In this document: in pieces, positions 1-12,600 of the stretch | Position numbering within the stretch: position 1 is the first letter of the stretch | Layout: every line of letters begins with the position of its first letter | The notes under the pieces: model-generated | The model's database searches: none | What the model was told of the DNA's origin: nothing | Seen by the model: the letters and a program-made list of their open reading frames with translations, nothing else | NCBI GenBank assembly: GCA_015478945.1 | Contig: JABUQX010022039.1 | Span: 1 to 22,500, forward strand | Source of the DNA: Trachelipus rathkii | Taxonomy: Eukaryota; Arthropoda; Malacostraca; Isopoda; Trachelipodidae | DNA: 22,500 bases | Direction of reading: 5' to 3' | Translations under genes and position numbers: made by a program

Positions 1-2160
1 TTATGTATAGTAATAGATATACTTATTAGCTAGTATTATATATGTATTACAGACTGTGCGTATGCTGTTGTGTCGTGTGTGGTTGTGGTGTCGTGTGTGT
101 GTGTGGTGTTAATTGGCTGGTGGTGTTTGTGTGCAGGAGAGGTGAGCGTAGGTTCGTGTGACTGTAGTTTGTGGTCAAGTGGCTTGGCGCAAGCTATGGT
201 CAGCCGACAGATTAGATTTATTGTGTAATGGTCAGTTTGACGGCTGCAGCGACCCGAAACTATACTTAAATCAAAGTTGTCGAAAAGATATGAGTAAATA
301 GGTTGAAGCAAGAGTGCGTGCAAGATGTTGTTTGTCAGTATTTCGTTTTTTCGGTCAAGTTGCCTTCCAGCTCATGCAATTTTAAAATCAATAGCTATAT
401 CAAATCTGTGATCTATAGCGTGTAGTCATGCGCTGGTTCTGGGGATAGACGAGAGAACCCGCTTACTGATGTGACCATTAGTCAATTGTGACGTTAATTA
501 TCTATATTTCAGGCTATGAGGAGCAAGATTCTATCGCAGGGAATGTATGCCCGCCGTTAAAAATTCCGTTAGGCATTCGTTTTTACGAGGAGAAGATTCC
601 AGCAAAGATTCGGCTCGAAACATTCAGAGAAGAACAGGTTGTACCTTGATATAGTAAGAGCCGTTGGTTGAGTTACTTTAAGGGTCCTACAGGATGCGTA
701 TTGCCATTGGTTTTGGCACAGAGGTCATTTTTTACGGTAATTAATATTCTAAACCCGTCTGATTTTTACGTGACTGCACAATCAAATGTCTTATATGTCT
801 GTGTTCGGCTATATACACACGACAGTTATGATGGCGGACCATGCAAGGCTATGGTTTAGGAATTGAACCATCTGTGCAGAAGAATTGATTGTGCACGGAG
901 AGAGGTGTACTGGTTTTGTGGTCTGAAGACGGTTTGAGGAGCTTTTTTGAGGTATGGATCTTACGGATTCCATAACAGGAAGCGGGGCTCTGCTGAGTAG
1001 TTTGTTTCACTTGTGACTACATTATCGTATGAAAGAACACTTCCGCCGTAAGATGTGTGCAGATAGAGGTCAGGTGCAGACCTCAAATTGTTGGCCTTAC
1101 TTTCCATTAAGAGAAAATATACTTAATCTAAGTTTTTAGTCAAAGATCATCCATGTGTGCTGCTGGTACTGCAAAAGGAATGATATAGCATAAGGTTTTT
1201 CTGACAGGAAGAAAAAGTATGCGGAAAGGATTGAATGAAGTCTGGTCCGTGCGTTTCAGTAGCTAAATATGGTATGTTGAGTTATTCTTTAGACCGATTA
1301 GTCATTGTATTCTCTACCCCATTTTCATATATTTATATGTATAATAGGTAATATATATATGCTATATGTATACATGATATAGGTAGAGTAAGAATCCACT
1401 AGGCTTATCGAGGGGATATATTGATAATGAGAGTAGTACTATATATTATAATATGTATGATAGTAAATATATATATATATTAGAGTATATACCACATTTT
1501 ATATTATTTTGTGAAGGTGTTGACCTTCCCCCAGTTGTTGTCCAGGTTCATTGAGCGCTATTTCTGACAGCCGAGGAGCGATTTGATATATACTAATATT
1601 GTTATTATAGAGTAGTATTAGTATTTTAACAGTGGTTAATAGTAGTGATGTAGGAAACTCTGTGTACGAATTATAACTATGTATAATTATATATACTATA
1701 TTAAGTAGGTACTTTTAATGTACCGTTATTGACCAGCAGTATTAGTTCCAAATATAACTTGCACGTATATACTATTCTACTATATTTATATTATGGTATA
1801 TTATGAGTTAGAGCGTACTATAACTATATCATACGACTATGTCCACCTATTAAATAGTAATATAATTCAGGAGGGCGACTCCTATAATTTAGTGCTACTT
1901 AAGTATATATATAATAGGTGATGCTATAAGTATTAACTATAGATCAGTATTATACTATACTATTTATGTATTCAGGTGATTATATAGTTATATTTTTTAT
2001 AATATATGTTTTAGTATTTTTTATTATAGCTTGTAATTTTATATAAAATATCTAATGCTACTATTATTAGTTAGCTATCGTGTTGAAACTTTGTATACGG
2101 AGTATTGGTATATTATTATGTATTGTATTATATATATATTGTGTACCTATATAATCTTAT
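1..2160. other. AT-rich unassigned region
   Basis: No coding region can be supported here. Bases 74-135 are a G/T-rich simple stretch, so the minus-strand reading across it is an artefact rich in Thr-His. From about 1320 to 2160 the sequence is mostly irregular TA-rich low complexity with scattered ordinary segments (for example 1513-1585). The inverted partner of this stretch would lie beyond the right edge of the window, so it cannot be compared. Bases 53-69 repeat exactly at 9172-9188. Confidence 0.6.
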
Positions 2161-2214
2161 GGTGCTGAAGCTAGAGCTGCCTGGTATGGTTATTTCACTT
2201 TATTTTTTAGTGCC

Positions 2215-2560
2215 AATCTCCGACGTGGATATTGCGCGGGCCGTGTACGGTTCCTTATTCATGTCGTTAGTGCTTAAGGACTGACGTGGTTTTTTTGAGA
2301 CGGCGGTCACAAGATCCGGCCCGTCATTATCTTCTTTTTATCATTCCATATTGTGTCTGCTGATATTGAAGGGTAATAGGCCCGTCAGCCCTGTTCGTGG
2401 CCTGAGGCCGTCAAAGCGCCGCTTTGACAGCGCCGCTTCTATCGGGGCTGATCCACCCTCACTTCAACGATTCAGCACCCCGCTCATACGAAGGCGGCGC
2501 ATGCCGCCCTGGGTTGTGTCTCTGGGGTCGGAGGCTGGATGTGTTGTTTTTAGATTAGCT
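2215..2560. other. GC-rich island in AT-rich DNA
   Basis: This stretch of about 345 bases is visibly much richer in G+C than its surroundings and contains compact palindromes. These are the perfect hairpin at 2410-2428, a ggcct/aggcc palindrome just before it (about 2399-2409), and a ggcggc/gccgcc stem around 2493-2508. The 9-mer gcgccgctt occurs twice, about 14 bases apart. A plus-strand open frame of 71 codons crosses it but has low-complexity basic composition and no recognisable domain. It could be a fragment of a mobile element or an imported segment. Its inverted partner is not in the window. Confidence 0.45.
2410..2428. repeat. Perfect hairpin, 9-bp stem, 1-base loop
   Basis: The arms are gtcaaagcg (2410-2418) and cgctttgac (2420-2428), separated by a single c. 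It lies within the GC-rich island. It resembles the compact palindromes of small inverted-repeat elements. Function is unknown. Confidence 0.75.
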
Positions 2561-2569
2561 ACTTGAGTG

Positions 2570-5500
2570 TAATGAAGCGAGCTGTTGTATGTCGTAAGTG
2601 TAGGGTAAGCGCTGTATGTTGAAATTTACTTGTGGACTGGGTGGGAAAATGATAGCGGGGACTGGAGAATTTGGTTGCTTAGAGAAATGTAGAGGGTGTA
2701 ATGTTGTAAGATATTAACTCGTGGTGAACTGACGCGATAATAGTGGGTTAGGAAAGTCGTGAGCTAACGGTGTAAGATTTTTGTATTGACGTACAGTGGA
2801 TTAGCGGCTTTGGCTCGAGGAGATTGGGGAGGCTAATGTCTACGTTGTATTGCATAGTCTCAAGATTGAGTGTTATACCGTCGGTTATTATGCGAGGTTT
2901 TTACGACTTTTTGAAGTGTATGTTATATGAGTTAAAAAGGAGCTTTGGTTGTCTTTTGCTAATTCATTGCCGTGTAATGGGCGATACTATGATATTGTGA
3001 CGAGGCTATGAATAAGTCATGTGGTGTGTGTAAATTTAGCGAAGCTTGATGTAAACGAATTGCGGTAGCGTTGGAGCATTATAGTCCGTTTCCGTGCTGC
3101 TGAGACCCGGTATGGTCTGAATTTGTGTTGAAATTAGTACGAATGTTAATCGTAGAAAGATTAGAGCATTGATTTCGATGGTTAGAGAGTCTACTTGAAA
3201 AAGAAGGTGGTCAAAGAGTTCACGTTTTGTTCGAAGTGGTTAGGGTCTTGTGGAAGCTTGGGTGGGGGTGTGTTAAGGGTCGCGGGAATGTTTGTTAATT
3301 GTTTAGTAATTTATTCGTAACGTATGGTATGGGTTATGGTTGTGTCCGTGTACATCTACTATTCTTAGTTCAGTGTGTATGGTTAAAAAATGTTAAACTT
3401 TGGATTAATGTTTAATTATATATCTTTGTGTTTAGCGTTCAGGGCAGAGGTAAGTATTGCGATGGTTAGTACATATAAAAAACTTATTGTGTTTGTGGGT
3501 TATGTTGAGTCGCCCATGAAGAAATAATGGAACATGAATCGCATAGTCAAGAGACAAAAAGGTCATGGTGGCAAGGGTGGGAGGGGTCGTGAGCGGTTTG
3601 TTTGACTGATTTGCTCACTGAGTTTCACTTCGTGGCTTTAAGGAGAATCACCGTAAGACACTATTGACAATTTACTATGATTATTTTTATTCAAAGAAAC
3701 TTATTTTAATGTGATGTTTGGAATTGATTCATTGAAAACAAAAATGTTTTCCAGTGTATTAGCAAAGCAGGTATATTTTTCAGAATCATGGTATGGCTTA
3801 TAGCTTTTTTGTTCCAAATATTTTATCTGTGTCAATGTAAAAATAACGTTAATTAATGTTTTTAGTAGATATGGGGTGCTTGGCAAAAGAGAGAATCAGC
3901 CGCTTAGTTTGTATGCAATGTTATGGTACTTTACTGTGTTATGGTGGACACTTTGTGTTAATGTTAACTGTTTATTAGGTAGCGTAAGGGTTGTGTTAAT
4001 TCGTTTGTAGTTGTATGCATTTATTGTTTGCGTTAGTTCGCTAGATGGATGCTTTTAGCTTTCGATTTTTAATCGTGAAAACGATATGTTATGAATGTAA
4101 GCATACAATTCGCGGGGTGTTGGAGTGGAGTAGGTAGGGAAGATAGAACGGTCGATTTGTGCAGTGTTTTATTCGAAAAATGAAAGCTCGCGTGAATGCG
4201 ACGTAAATCAATATTTGTTATATTATATAAAATTAACACCAGTGACATGCTGGAGTTAATGCTGTCGAAGAAAAGTGTGATGGTTTACGGGCTAAATGGC
4301 AACCATCGGCTGTTGTGAGTGAGAAAGGCATTATGGAACGTTGTGTTAGATGTGGCTGAAAACTGAAGTAGTATCTGGTGTGTTAGCGTTTTATCGTTGT
4401 CATTATTATTCTTAGTTCAGGTAATGAGTTTTATGTGACGCTTTTATTAATGTAAAAACTTTGTATTCGTTAGCCATACATATTCCGACAGTTATTTTAT
4501 AAGCAGGCACAAAACGTTGAGTTTTGTGTGGCTTATGTTTTTCCGAAAAATGAATACTCGTAAGTGCGACGTTGAATCTAATAGCTGTTTGAAATCGTAA
4601 AATTAACAATGGACTATGCTAGAGTTATGCTTGAAAAAATGTGTTGAATGGGGGATTGCGTTGTGTTTGTTAACGCTATTGCTAGTACTGTTATGTCGTA
4701 TGTTAAGTATGGGAAGAACTGTTGTTATGTTAGGTAGTTGGTGTATTCGGTACGTTAATGGGGTGTGGATTTAGGTTTAGTCCGTTGGGTACATTATTAT
4801 TTCTTAGTTTCAGGTTAGTTCATGTAAGCTTTCATTAATGTAAAAACTTCGTTACGTTAGCATGATATTTCCGAACAGTTATGTATGATACAAAAACTAT
4901 GTGTTGTATTTTGTGTTGATGTTTAGTCGAAATGAATACTCGAAAATGACAGGCGAATCAGATAGACTCAATAGATTAAAAGGTCCGGGCTGGGGAGGCG
5001 TGGTGTATGGGGTTGAATTGGGTGTGAGTGTGGTTGCTGGATTTAAACTGATGTGTACTGCGTTTAGAAATCGGGGTGTGAACTCTTACAAGAAGTTTAC
5101 AAAGACGGTGATAATTTATTCAAGAACTATTTTATGTTATGTTTGGGAGAGAACTTTGTTATGGTTTACGAGTTATTTTGGATAAAACTTTCTGGTTGAT
5201 GATTTCTATATCCTTGGATTGGTTTTTCTTTTCCCTCTATGGTTCGTGTTATTGAATAATTGTTAATGTTTGGACATTGCTGTATTATTTCATCTGGTTG
5301 TGGTTGTGTAAAGTATGTTATGTCCTAGTTCTTAAGTTATGTCATTACATAAATGGGTAAACTTATTACGGATTTTGTCATTAAATCTATCATTTCGAGG
5401 ATTGCCGTTCCTTAGTGATGATAATGTTTTGGTTCTGAAAGAAATCATTTCTTTTTAAAGTGCTTAACATTGTCGAGTGGTGTTGGTAGATATGTTTTCT

Positions 5501-6300
5501 TGGATACGGAAGGTGGAATTGACTACTGTTTTGTTTTTGTCTTGTTGTTACTTTTACCTGGTGTGATCTTTGTTAAGTTTGGGAGCCTTTTTTAATGGTT
5601 AGGAGTGTTATTGCTTGCTTAACGATGTGTCCAGGTCTGTGCGATTGTAATTCATATTGGACTTGGTTCTGGTAATGCTATGACTTGGCTTTATTACATG
5701 TCTCAAAACTTGTTACGTTACGCATACTTTTCGCTGCTCTGTATGACTAATATTTACGAAGATGTTGTAAATTCTTGTAAATATATATATAGTTTTATTT
5801 AATGAAAATTTATCTAAACAGATTAGGGATGTTAGAGACACGGTTTTGAAGAGGTGTGAATTATGTATTGCGTTTTTGGTATGAATTCTTAGTCTTTTAG
5901 GTACTTTCTATGTTGTTAAGTATGGATCTTGGTTAATGTTAACCGTTATTTCTTCGTTTAAAGTGTTCAGATTCTGTCCGTGGTGTGCGATTATATTGCG
6001 TGGAGTTCTTGAGATGCCTAAAGTAATGCCTTTATAATGGTGTGTTATTAACGTTATGTTACGGGGGAGGGTCGAGGCATATATTTGATTGATTTCTTGT
6101 ATAATAGACTTGAATTGTATGTTAATGTTAATATCCATTATGTGGGGGAGAGGCTTCGAATCAATGGCTGACTTGTGATATCAATAGATTCAATAGATCA
6201 AGTTAGATCAAGGGAATGAAACGATTGCTAGGTGTGGCGGGATGGTTCGTGGTTGAACTTTACTGATTTACTGAATGTTAATGGGGGTATGCTAAGATGA
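2570..6300. repeat. G/T-rich degraded tandem array, left-arm counterpart of 20210-22500
   Basis: The top strand is rich in G and T and reads like the reverse complement of the A/C-rich right end. Recurring landmarks include ttcttagttcagg followed by attaatgtaaaaact (near 4410 and 4803, about 390 bases apart), ccgaaaaatgaatactcg, and attaacaatg. Segment 5110-5190 pairs with about 21050-21137, and 3665-3710 pairs with a segment near 22260-22290 or its sister near 21110-21150. Units are longer and more irregular than in the right arm. Small open frames here lie across the repeat and are not credible genes. No partner could be examined for 2570-3400. Confidence 0.6.
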
Positions 6301-7050
6301 CTCACGCGCTGGTAACAAATTTTTAGTGAGAGAGAGAAAGAGCTCATATAACATAACTGCTGATATCCACACTCTATATATGTATCTCAAATATCGCTAG
6401 CAGTCGGATAGTAGTCCACATAGCATCACACTGGGGCTCACTGAGAGTATGAGCTAATGTGAGGCGTGGGTTGAGTTATTGACATCTAATGATTTTATGA
6501 GGATAGAGAGCTTGTATTCACGGATCATGATGTAAGAACGATGAAGATTACAGTAGTCTATTTAGTAATAATAGATATTTTTCATCCATCCCTTTCTTGA
6601 TGACAATTTTAGATCAATAGATCATAGATCAATAGATCAAATCAGTATCTATGACTCTGAACAGGAGGGCTAGGTTTGGCGTGCGCTGTGATTACTGATT
6701 TACTGTTAGGGTATTAAAACAATGACAATGTGAGTAAAAATAATATTTGACCTTAATAATCAGATCAAATGGATCAATGTCAAATGGTCAATGATCAATG
6801 TCTAATAATCAATAAGACACAGCAATCTGGGATACATGGAGGGTGGTTTGGATGATGGCTTTGATTTTACTTGAGGTGACTTTATTTAGGGATTAGTTTA
6901 AATTATACATACAATCAAGTTCTGGTAGTCAAAAATTTTGTACCTTGGAGATCCTAAATAGATCAAGTAGATTCAAGTATGATCACGAACTGGGGCATTG
7001 AGGTTTGCTTGATGGTGGTTTTGGATTTTACTTGATTTAATTATCTGCTT
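6180..7050. repeat. Degraded minisatellite of atagatca octamers and gatttactg units
   Basis: Clusters of the octamer aatagatc occur at about 6180-6212, 6606-6645, 6763-6812 and 6956-6985. Each is associated with ttactgatttactg-like blocks (near 6262, 6690 and 7020) and gg(t)ggtttg-like blocks. This is the reverse complement of the nested minisatellite at 19590-20170, but the octamers are fewer and interrupted. Confidence 0.75.
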
Positions 7051-8220
7051 AGGCTATGTCAAAACGTAAATTTGGAAAGTTATTTAAACAAAAATAAAAA
7101 GATATATAGAAATTTTATTTACTTTGATTATTTATTTACTTTATTGTTTATTTTTCTGATGGTTTATTTTTTATATTATTTATCATTCTTGTGGGTTGTC
7201 TGAAACCGATTAATGGAAAAATCCTACAAGAACAAAGACCATAGGGACGATGTGCTAATATTATATGTCGATCGCATATGGAGTGATCTGAGTGTGTGCA
7301 CAAATATTGCTTAATTAACGTTCTGGCACGAGCGTATACGCACCGGAAGCTCAAGGATCCATCCTTTTGGTTGCGGTCTGTCTTATTCTTCCTACTGCCT
7401 GCTTTTGTGCTTCAGTATCTTTCTATTTTTCATTCTTTCGTCCTCCTATGTAGTTCATGTCTCTTTAATCCCTTTCTTTCTAGTTCAATTCCTTTCGTCG
7501 CTGGTGTTTTTGCGACTCTGTCGTTGTCTTTTTTTCTATCAGTGTCACCTTCTGCGCTTACGAAGGGGTTTGGTCACTATGACATTCATCTATTATTTTC
7601 GTGATCTTATACTTTCACCCTTCGTTATTTCGTTAGTCTTTAGCGGTCTCTGAGTAACTGCGGTGTTTTTTGGTTTTTATGTATAAAGGATATGTGGAGC
7701 CTAATTCTATTTTGTTATATTTCGATTCTGTTTTATTTAAACCCTACGGCATGTTCTCGCAGGTTGTGCTCCTAGCACCCGGTGGCTCTGATTCTGGCCC
7801 TACTGCGCTCTAGATTTCTTAGATCTATTACTATTCTATGAACACATTACATCTCTGAATTTTCCTCTCATCGCAATTATATTTTCATCCAATTTTACTG
7901 ATAGCTACTTTTCGATCTTTATTTAAGGGGGGTGAGGTCTCTCTCTCTTTTTCTGTGGATCCTTTCTTATGACGTGTACGATATGATCACGTTCACTATT
8001 TCTGAACTTAGGTTATCCTTTTGTTATTTTGTTTGTTTCACCTTATCTATATACCCTACCTTCTGTTCCACCATAATCTTCCTATATTTTCTTGTATAAT
8101 ACTCCTTTAATATTCTATATATTATTATTATAAATATTCTGAAGTTCCATTTATTGTCTGTCTCTTTGATTGGATCCTGGTGTGAGTTCCGGTAGTCTAT
8201 AGAGTATCATTTAATAGAGG
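7050..8220. repeat. Decayed left-arm copy of the 18900-19587 modules
   Basis: Short matches to the right arm keep their order, including aaaacgtaaattt at 7061, gcacaaatatt at 7298 and ggtgaggtctctct at 7931. The tetranucleotide run at 19485-19544 corresponds here to an interrupted tttattta-rich stretch (about 7115-7190). Overlapping plus-strand frames at 7296-7653 have a hydrophobic, Ser/Phe-rich composition that follows from the pyrimidine-rich strand. They are not conserved in the partner arm and I do not call them genes. Confidence 0.55.
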
Positions 8221-10022
8221 GGAGAGTATATTAATATAGAGAGATAGTAATCTAAGTGAGAGTGAGAATATATGAGAGAGAGAGAGATAGATAGATGATT
8301 TTATATATTATATTATATTAATATACATAAGTAATTATTATAAGTGTTATGTTATTAATTATTTATATATAAATATATAAAAGGAAATGAATTATAGATT
8401 ATTAGAAAAAACTTTCAGTGGTGAAATCCTAGATTATCGTTCTGCTGCGTTCGGCATTACTGTCTATAGTAGCATGTCTTTGCGTTTTCGTGAGACGAGG
8501 AATGCAACGGATGCCGAGTCGTTGAGTTCTGTTTAGTCTTATCGGAGTCGGTAGTGCAAGTGAGGTCGATGTTGTAGTCTTAGTATTTTGTCGAGTACTC
8601 GAATTTTGATATCACTTTCGTCGTCTGATTGCATCAGATTTTCTTTCTGATCTGTAATTATATATGATTATTGTATTATATAATAATATATGATTATATA
8701 TATATATAATATATTATCATTTTGTTTAATATATATATTTTATTGTGTTATCTGCGCTATTTGCGCGTTTTATTTGCTATTTGCTTTTGCTTTCGTAATT
8801 TATAATTTTAAATAATACGTTAAATATACATTAATAAATCATATTTCAATTCTTTTATCTCTAAATCACGGTTTTTCTTATCTAGCTACGCTGATAAGTA
8901 GGACAATACGTCTTACCGCTTTTGCCCGTTTGCAATTCCCTTGAGAGTGGCGCCTGCTCTAATTCCTCCGGCATTCTTATCGAGGCTAGATTTTTCTTTT
9001 TTATGTATAATATAATAAGATACGTTAATTAATAACTATGTAATATAGTATCTATATTATCTTATTCTTTTCAAATACGTATTCGTGTCCTTTTATCGAT
9101 TAGTACTTATCTGCCTGATAATGAGAAACTTAGCGCTATTTCTGATATCTGCCTTTTTGCAGTGCTAGTATACTGTGCGTATGCTGTTCACTTCTATGTT
9201 CCCTTCGGCATCACTACTATATTTATCATATTTTATAGTTTATTATTCCATTTATAATATGATGTGCTCTATTACTCATTGTCAAATAGTATTTTAATTT
9301 TTTAGTATTGTTTATTTTTATTATTTATTATATATAGATATATTATAGTTTATATATTTATAGTAGAAGTAGTTTGTTTTTCTTATTTATTATATTATAT
9401 TATTATAGTTTTATATTATATTTTTAGTTCTAAATTATATTTTTATCTTATTTGATTTATTTAGTTTATTATATTATTTAGTATCATTATTATATATATT
9501 ATATATTAGTCACTCGGCATTTCCTATATGCGAGCCAGGATTCAATATCAATATCATGCTCATGTCGACATGAACTTTCCCACCATTTATTTTGTGCACA
9601 ATGGTTATCTACAAATACAACATATAATCTTGACAATACTTCTTACGCATCATACCATAGATATCTTTTATAACATTTTACTGAAAGCGTGATATCAAAT
9701 TATAGAAAAAAAAAATTTTTGCTAACTATAATATTATTTTTTATTATTAATATCAAAAAGTATTCATATATTTCATTCATATAATAAAAAAGAGAGAGAG
9801 GGGAAGATTAAAGTAAACTAGATAAACAATGTCAATGAATGTTTTAGAAGATGATGAAGAAGAGATTTTGGTGTTATGTTGTTTTAAAGTGTTTTGTTTA
9901 ATTTTTAATATGAAATGATATATTACTTTATATAATATATATTATTATATAATATATATATATACAATATATATGTTATATATTAATATATATAATATAT
10001 ATAAGTATATATATATTAGTGT

Positions 10023-10053
<31 letters not shown>

Positions 10054-10230
10054 ATATATATTATAGTAGGTGAATAAGTGCTTATACTCATATAGTAGAT
10101 GGTATATATATAGGTATACGGTACATATATATATATATAATAATCATATATACTTATTATTATAATACGTTAATATATATGATACTATTATAATATATAG
10201 GGTTACTATATAAGTATAGTTATAATTCAT
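8220..10230. other. Decayed modules and AT-rich filler, left arm
   Basis: Segments 8430-8650, 8879-8990 and 9084-9217 match the right-arm modules with the triloop hairpins (18231-18650), but the hairpins are no longer complete. The segment 9084-9217 appears to be an additional copy of the hairpin module that the right arm does not have. Bases 8264-8296 are an imperfect GA/GATA run. From about 9230 to 10230 the sequence is mostly irregular TA-rich DNA, with the longest near-pure TA run at about 10020-10047. It sits opposite the pure (TA)n arrays of the right arm. No gene is supported. Confidence 0.5.
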
Positions 10231-10397
10231 GCCTAAATTAGCTTGGTTAGAAAGCGATTATAAACTTTTATCTATCGCGTGAAGACGAGCTGAGTGTTAA
10301 ACAAAACGATTAACAAATCGGTTACAGTTACAGCTTCTCAGTTTAAAAAAATCCCATCTTTACTGGTAGTTTAACATTCAATATATATATTTCACAT

Positions 10398-11317
10398 ATG
10401 TCTGGTTTTGATAGTGTGTGTTTTATTGATCCCGTATACCAGGTTAAGAGGGAGAGGTGTCTGTTCAACCTAGTATGTTTTTATCATGTTTGTCTTTTCT
10501 GTGAGTAACAGTTTAAAGTAGTATCAAATTGTCTTACTGATTAAGCTTCTGCATTTATAATTCGGACGGAGCGCGCGAGTTTACTACACTTATAGTTAAG
10601 ATGCGTCCTCTATTGTTCAAGACCATTTTACAAGGAACGTCAGCCTAGGATAATAGAAGAATCTAACGTTCGGTATACGTTCATAAACTTCGAGATATAT
10701 TTGAAACTTCTACTAAATAGTTCTACAACAGTCGTTCCTAGATCTTTTGGTTACTGAATTAGTTAACATTCTTACAATCAACTTTTGCAACCAGAGAGGT
10801 ATACATCTTTATTTTTTTAAGTTGATCATAAATCTAATTTTCCACAGCATATAATATTCTAATTTGAATTTTAAATAGGTTTTTAAATGCCATTAAAACT
10901 TAGTGTGGGATGACATGGTAAGAGTTCAAACTCAACAATTAACACAATTTCCCTGACATCAATTGTATATCTGACATCTTTTGCTTAAGTATTTTATTAA
11001 CTACCGAACATATAAAAACAGAAACATCACAGAACCAATGTTGACCAGAAATTATATTTCTGCAGCACTACGATGACATTCGCTGGTGGAAGTTGAGAAA
11101 CGTATGGATGGAATAATTATGTCTGTAATATAAATGTCTAGACTCTTATTGATCTATATGAATTAAAATCTCATTTTATCAAGTTTAAAGTCTAGGTTTA
11201 CTTTCCGTCCTACGATTGTTAGAACTGATGAGACAAGGAATTCTCGTGGAGGGGGGAGCGAGACTGAGCACACTCGAGTAACTCGACAAGCACCGATGTT
11301 CAAAGGTCTGCCAAACT
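10398..11317 (+). pseudogene. Broken left-arm copy of the 16495-17320 spliced gene
   Basis: All four exons of the right-arm gene have counterparts here in the same order and in inverted orientation: a start-like ATG at 10398, exon-2 sequence around 10580-10800, exon-3 sequence from about 10905, and exon-4 sequence from 11196. The reading frame is destroyed. Exon 2 has insertions soon after the shared segment tttactacactt. Exon 3 runs into TGA directly after the shared segment ending in tttcc, where the right copy reads on. Exon 4 has several inserted bases after the 37-base exact match. The splice-donor-like gtaaga at 11318 follows the last shared exon segment, whereas the right copy reads on to a stop. 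It is either a decayed paralogue or an error-laden second reading of the same locus. Confidence 0.65.
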
Positions 11318-11739
11318 GTAAGATTTATTGATATATGTCTATTTTGGAAGCCATAAACTAATTGATCTGAATGTGTGTTAATATCAGTTTGAATTTTCTA
11401 GTATTAGTTCTAATTATATGTTTCGTTCTTGAAATAGCATTTTAGAAAAGAGTCGGAAAATGTAAATTTTGACTCAATTTCCTTTTCTTTAGATTCAAAT
11501 ACTTTGAGTAGTTGAACTGTTTGTATTTCTGGAGTAATGTAAAACTCGAACGTAACTCTTCCATCTAATATAATATTTAATTATCAACTCTCAAAACTAA
11601 GTTTTTAAGTGGTGAACTAGTCTTGGCTATTTGCTTGTTGCAGGGTCGTTAATTAAAAAGCTGTGATTTACGGTCGCATCTGTCATAGTAAACTGATTTT
11701 AATCTAGTTTTTGTTTAGATATTATTGATGAATTAAAAA

Positions 11740-11890
11740 AGCATAACTATATTATACTAATTATATTATATATAATATATATTTTTATAGTAAGTATATA
11801 ATAGTATATATGTATATATATAGCTATTATATAACTATATATATATTATTAATATACACAAATATGGATATTACTAATATAACCATATTT
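11740..11890. repeat. TA-rich low-complexity stretch
   Basis: This is irregular TA-rich sequence between the broken gene copy and the next coding-like copy. Its inverted counterpart is the TA-rich run at about 15975-16100. Confidence 0.6.
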
Positions 11891-12310
11891 TAGGATGGTG
11901 AGGGTAGAAAGGAGAGAGAGGACCCTCCCTCGAAATCAATTGCCAAAAGCACTGGGATTTGTAGATAAAGCAGGAAAGTTAAGTAATGCCGTTTAAGCAC
12001 AGAGGAAGTAATATATTAATTAAAATCGTACAAGCTCGGTTATCGTCCATTGTTATTATGCCAGTTCAATATCGGAAAGGCCATATGGAGGCGGGGAGAG
12101 AGTGTTCACAAAAATATTTGCCTTTCACAAGGGAAAAATGAAGGTCTGTGGGTCAAATTTCGATAACAGCTCTGTAAGAAATTAAATATTATATGGTAAA
12201 ATATGTTTTGAATGAGAGAAGGGTATTAAAAAATATATAATATAGATAATATCTCTTTTGTAGGGCATGCACGGCCTACCTTGCCTACCCAGAGAGGGCC
12301 ATGGTCAGAT
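11890..12310 (+). pseudogene. Broken left-arm copy of the 15598-15976 segment
   Basis: Recognisable shared pieces include ccctcc near 11924, tgggatttgt near 11954, aaatatttgcctttcac near 12112, gtcaaatttcgata near 12152, and ttttgtagggcatgcac near 12257. They follow the order of the right-arm ORF and its GC-rich block, but frequent indels leave no reading frame. A donor-like gtaaga follows the shared gataacagctct segment, at about the place where the right copy has gtaagg. Confidence 0.5.
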
Positions 12311-12600
12311 AATATATAATAGTATATAATAATAATATATATAGAGTATATATAGTATATATAGAGTATATGTATAAATATGAGTTGTATTATATACGTC
12401 CATAGGCGGTGTCATAGATAATGTATATGTATTAATGTATATGCTATAGGTTATATAATATATATATATATATATACTATTATATACTATATATATAGGT
12501 AATATTTATATATATATATATATAAGTAATTATAGGAGTGGACATATAATAGTGTATAGTCATCTATATATAAGTATACTATTGTAGTAACTATATTTAT
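12310..12600. repeat. TA-rich low-complexity stretch
   Basis: TA-rich, irregular, with several short pure TA runs (for example around 12458-12475 and 12507-12523). It corresponds in position to 15240-15595 of the right arm. Nothing else is visible. Confidence 0.6.

Noticed and set aside
36..323. 95-codon minus-strand frame rich in Thr and His
   Set aside because: Its distinctive part comes from the G/T-rich simple stretch at 74-135, with no domain or start context.
4901..5185. 94-codon plus-strand frame
   Set aside because: It lies in the degraded tandem array, and its inverted partner at about 21050-21400 does not keep the frame.
7296..7653. Two overlapping plus-strand frames that look like membrane proteins
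   Set aside because: The hydrophobicity follows from a pyrimidine-rich strand. The frames overlap each other, and the partner arm (18990-19410) shows no matching frame.
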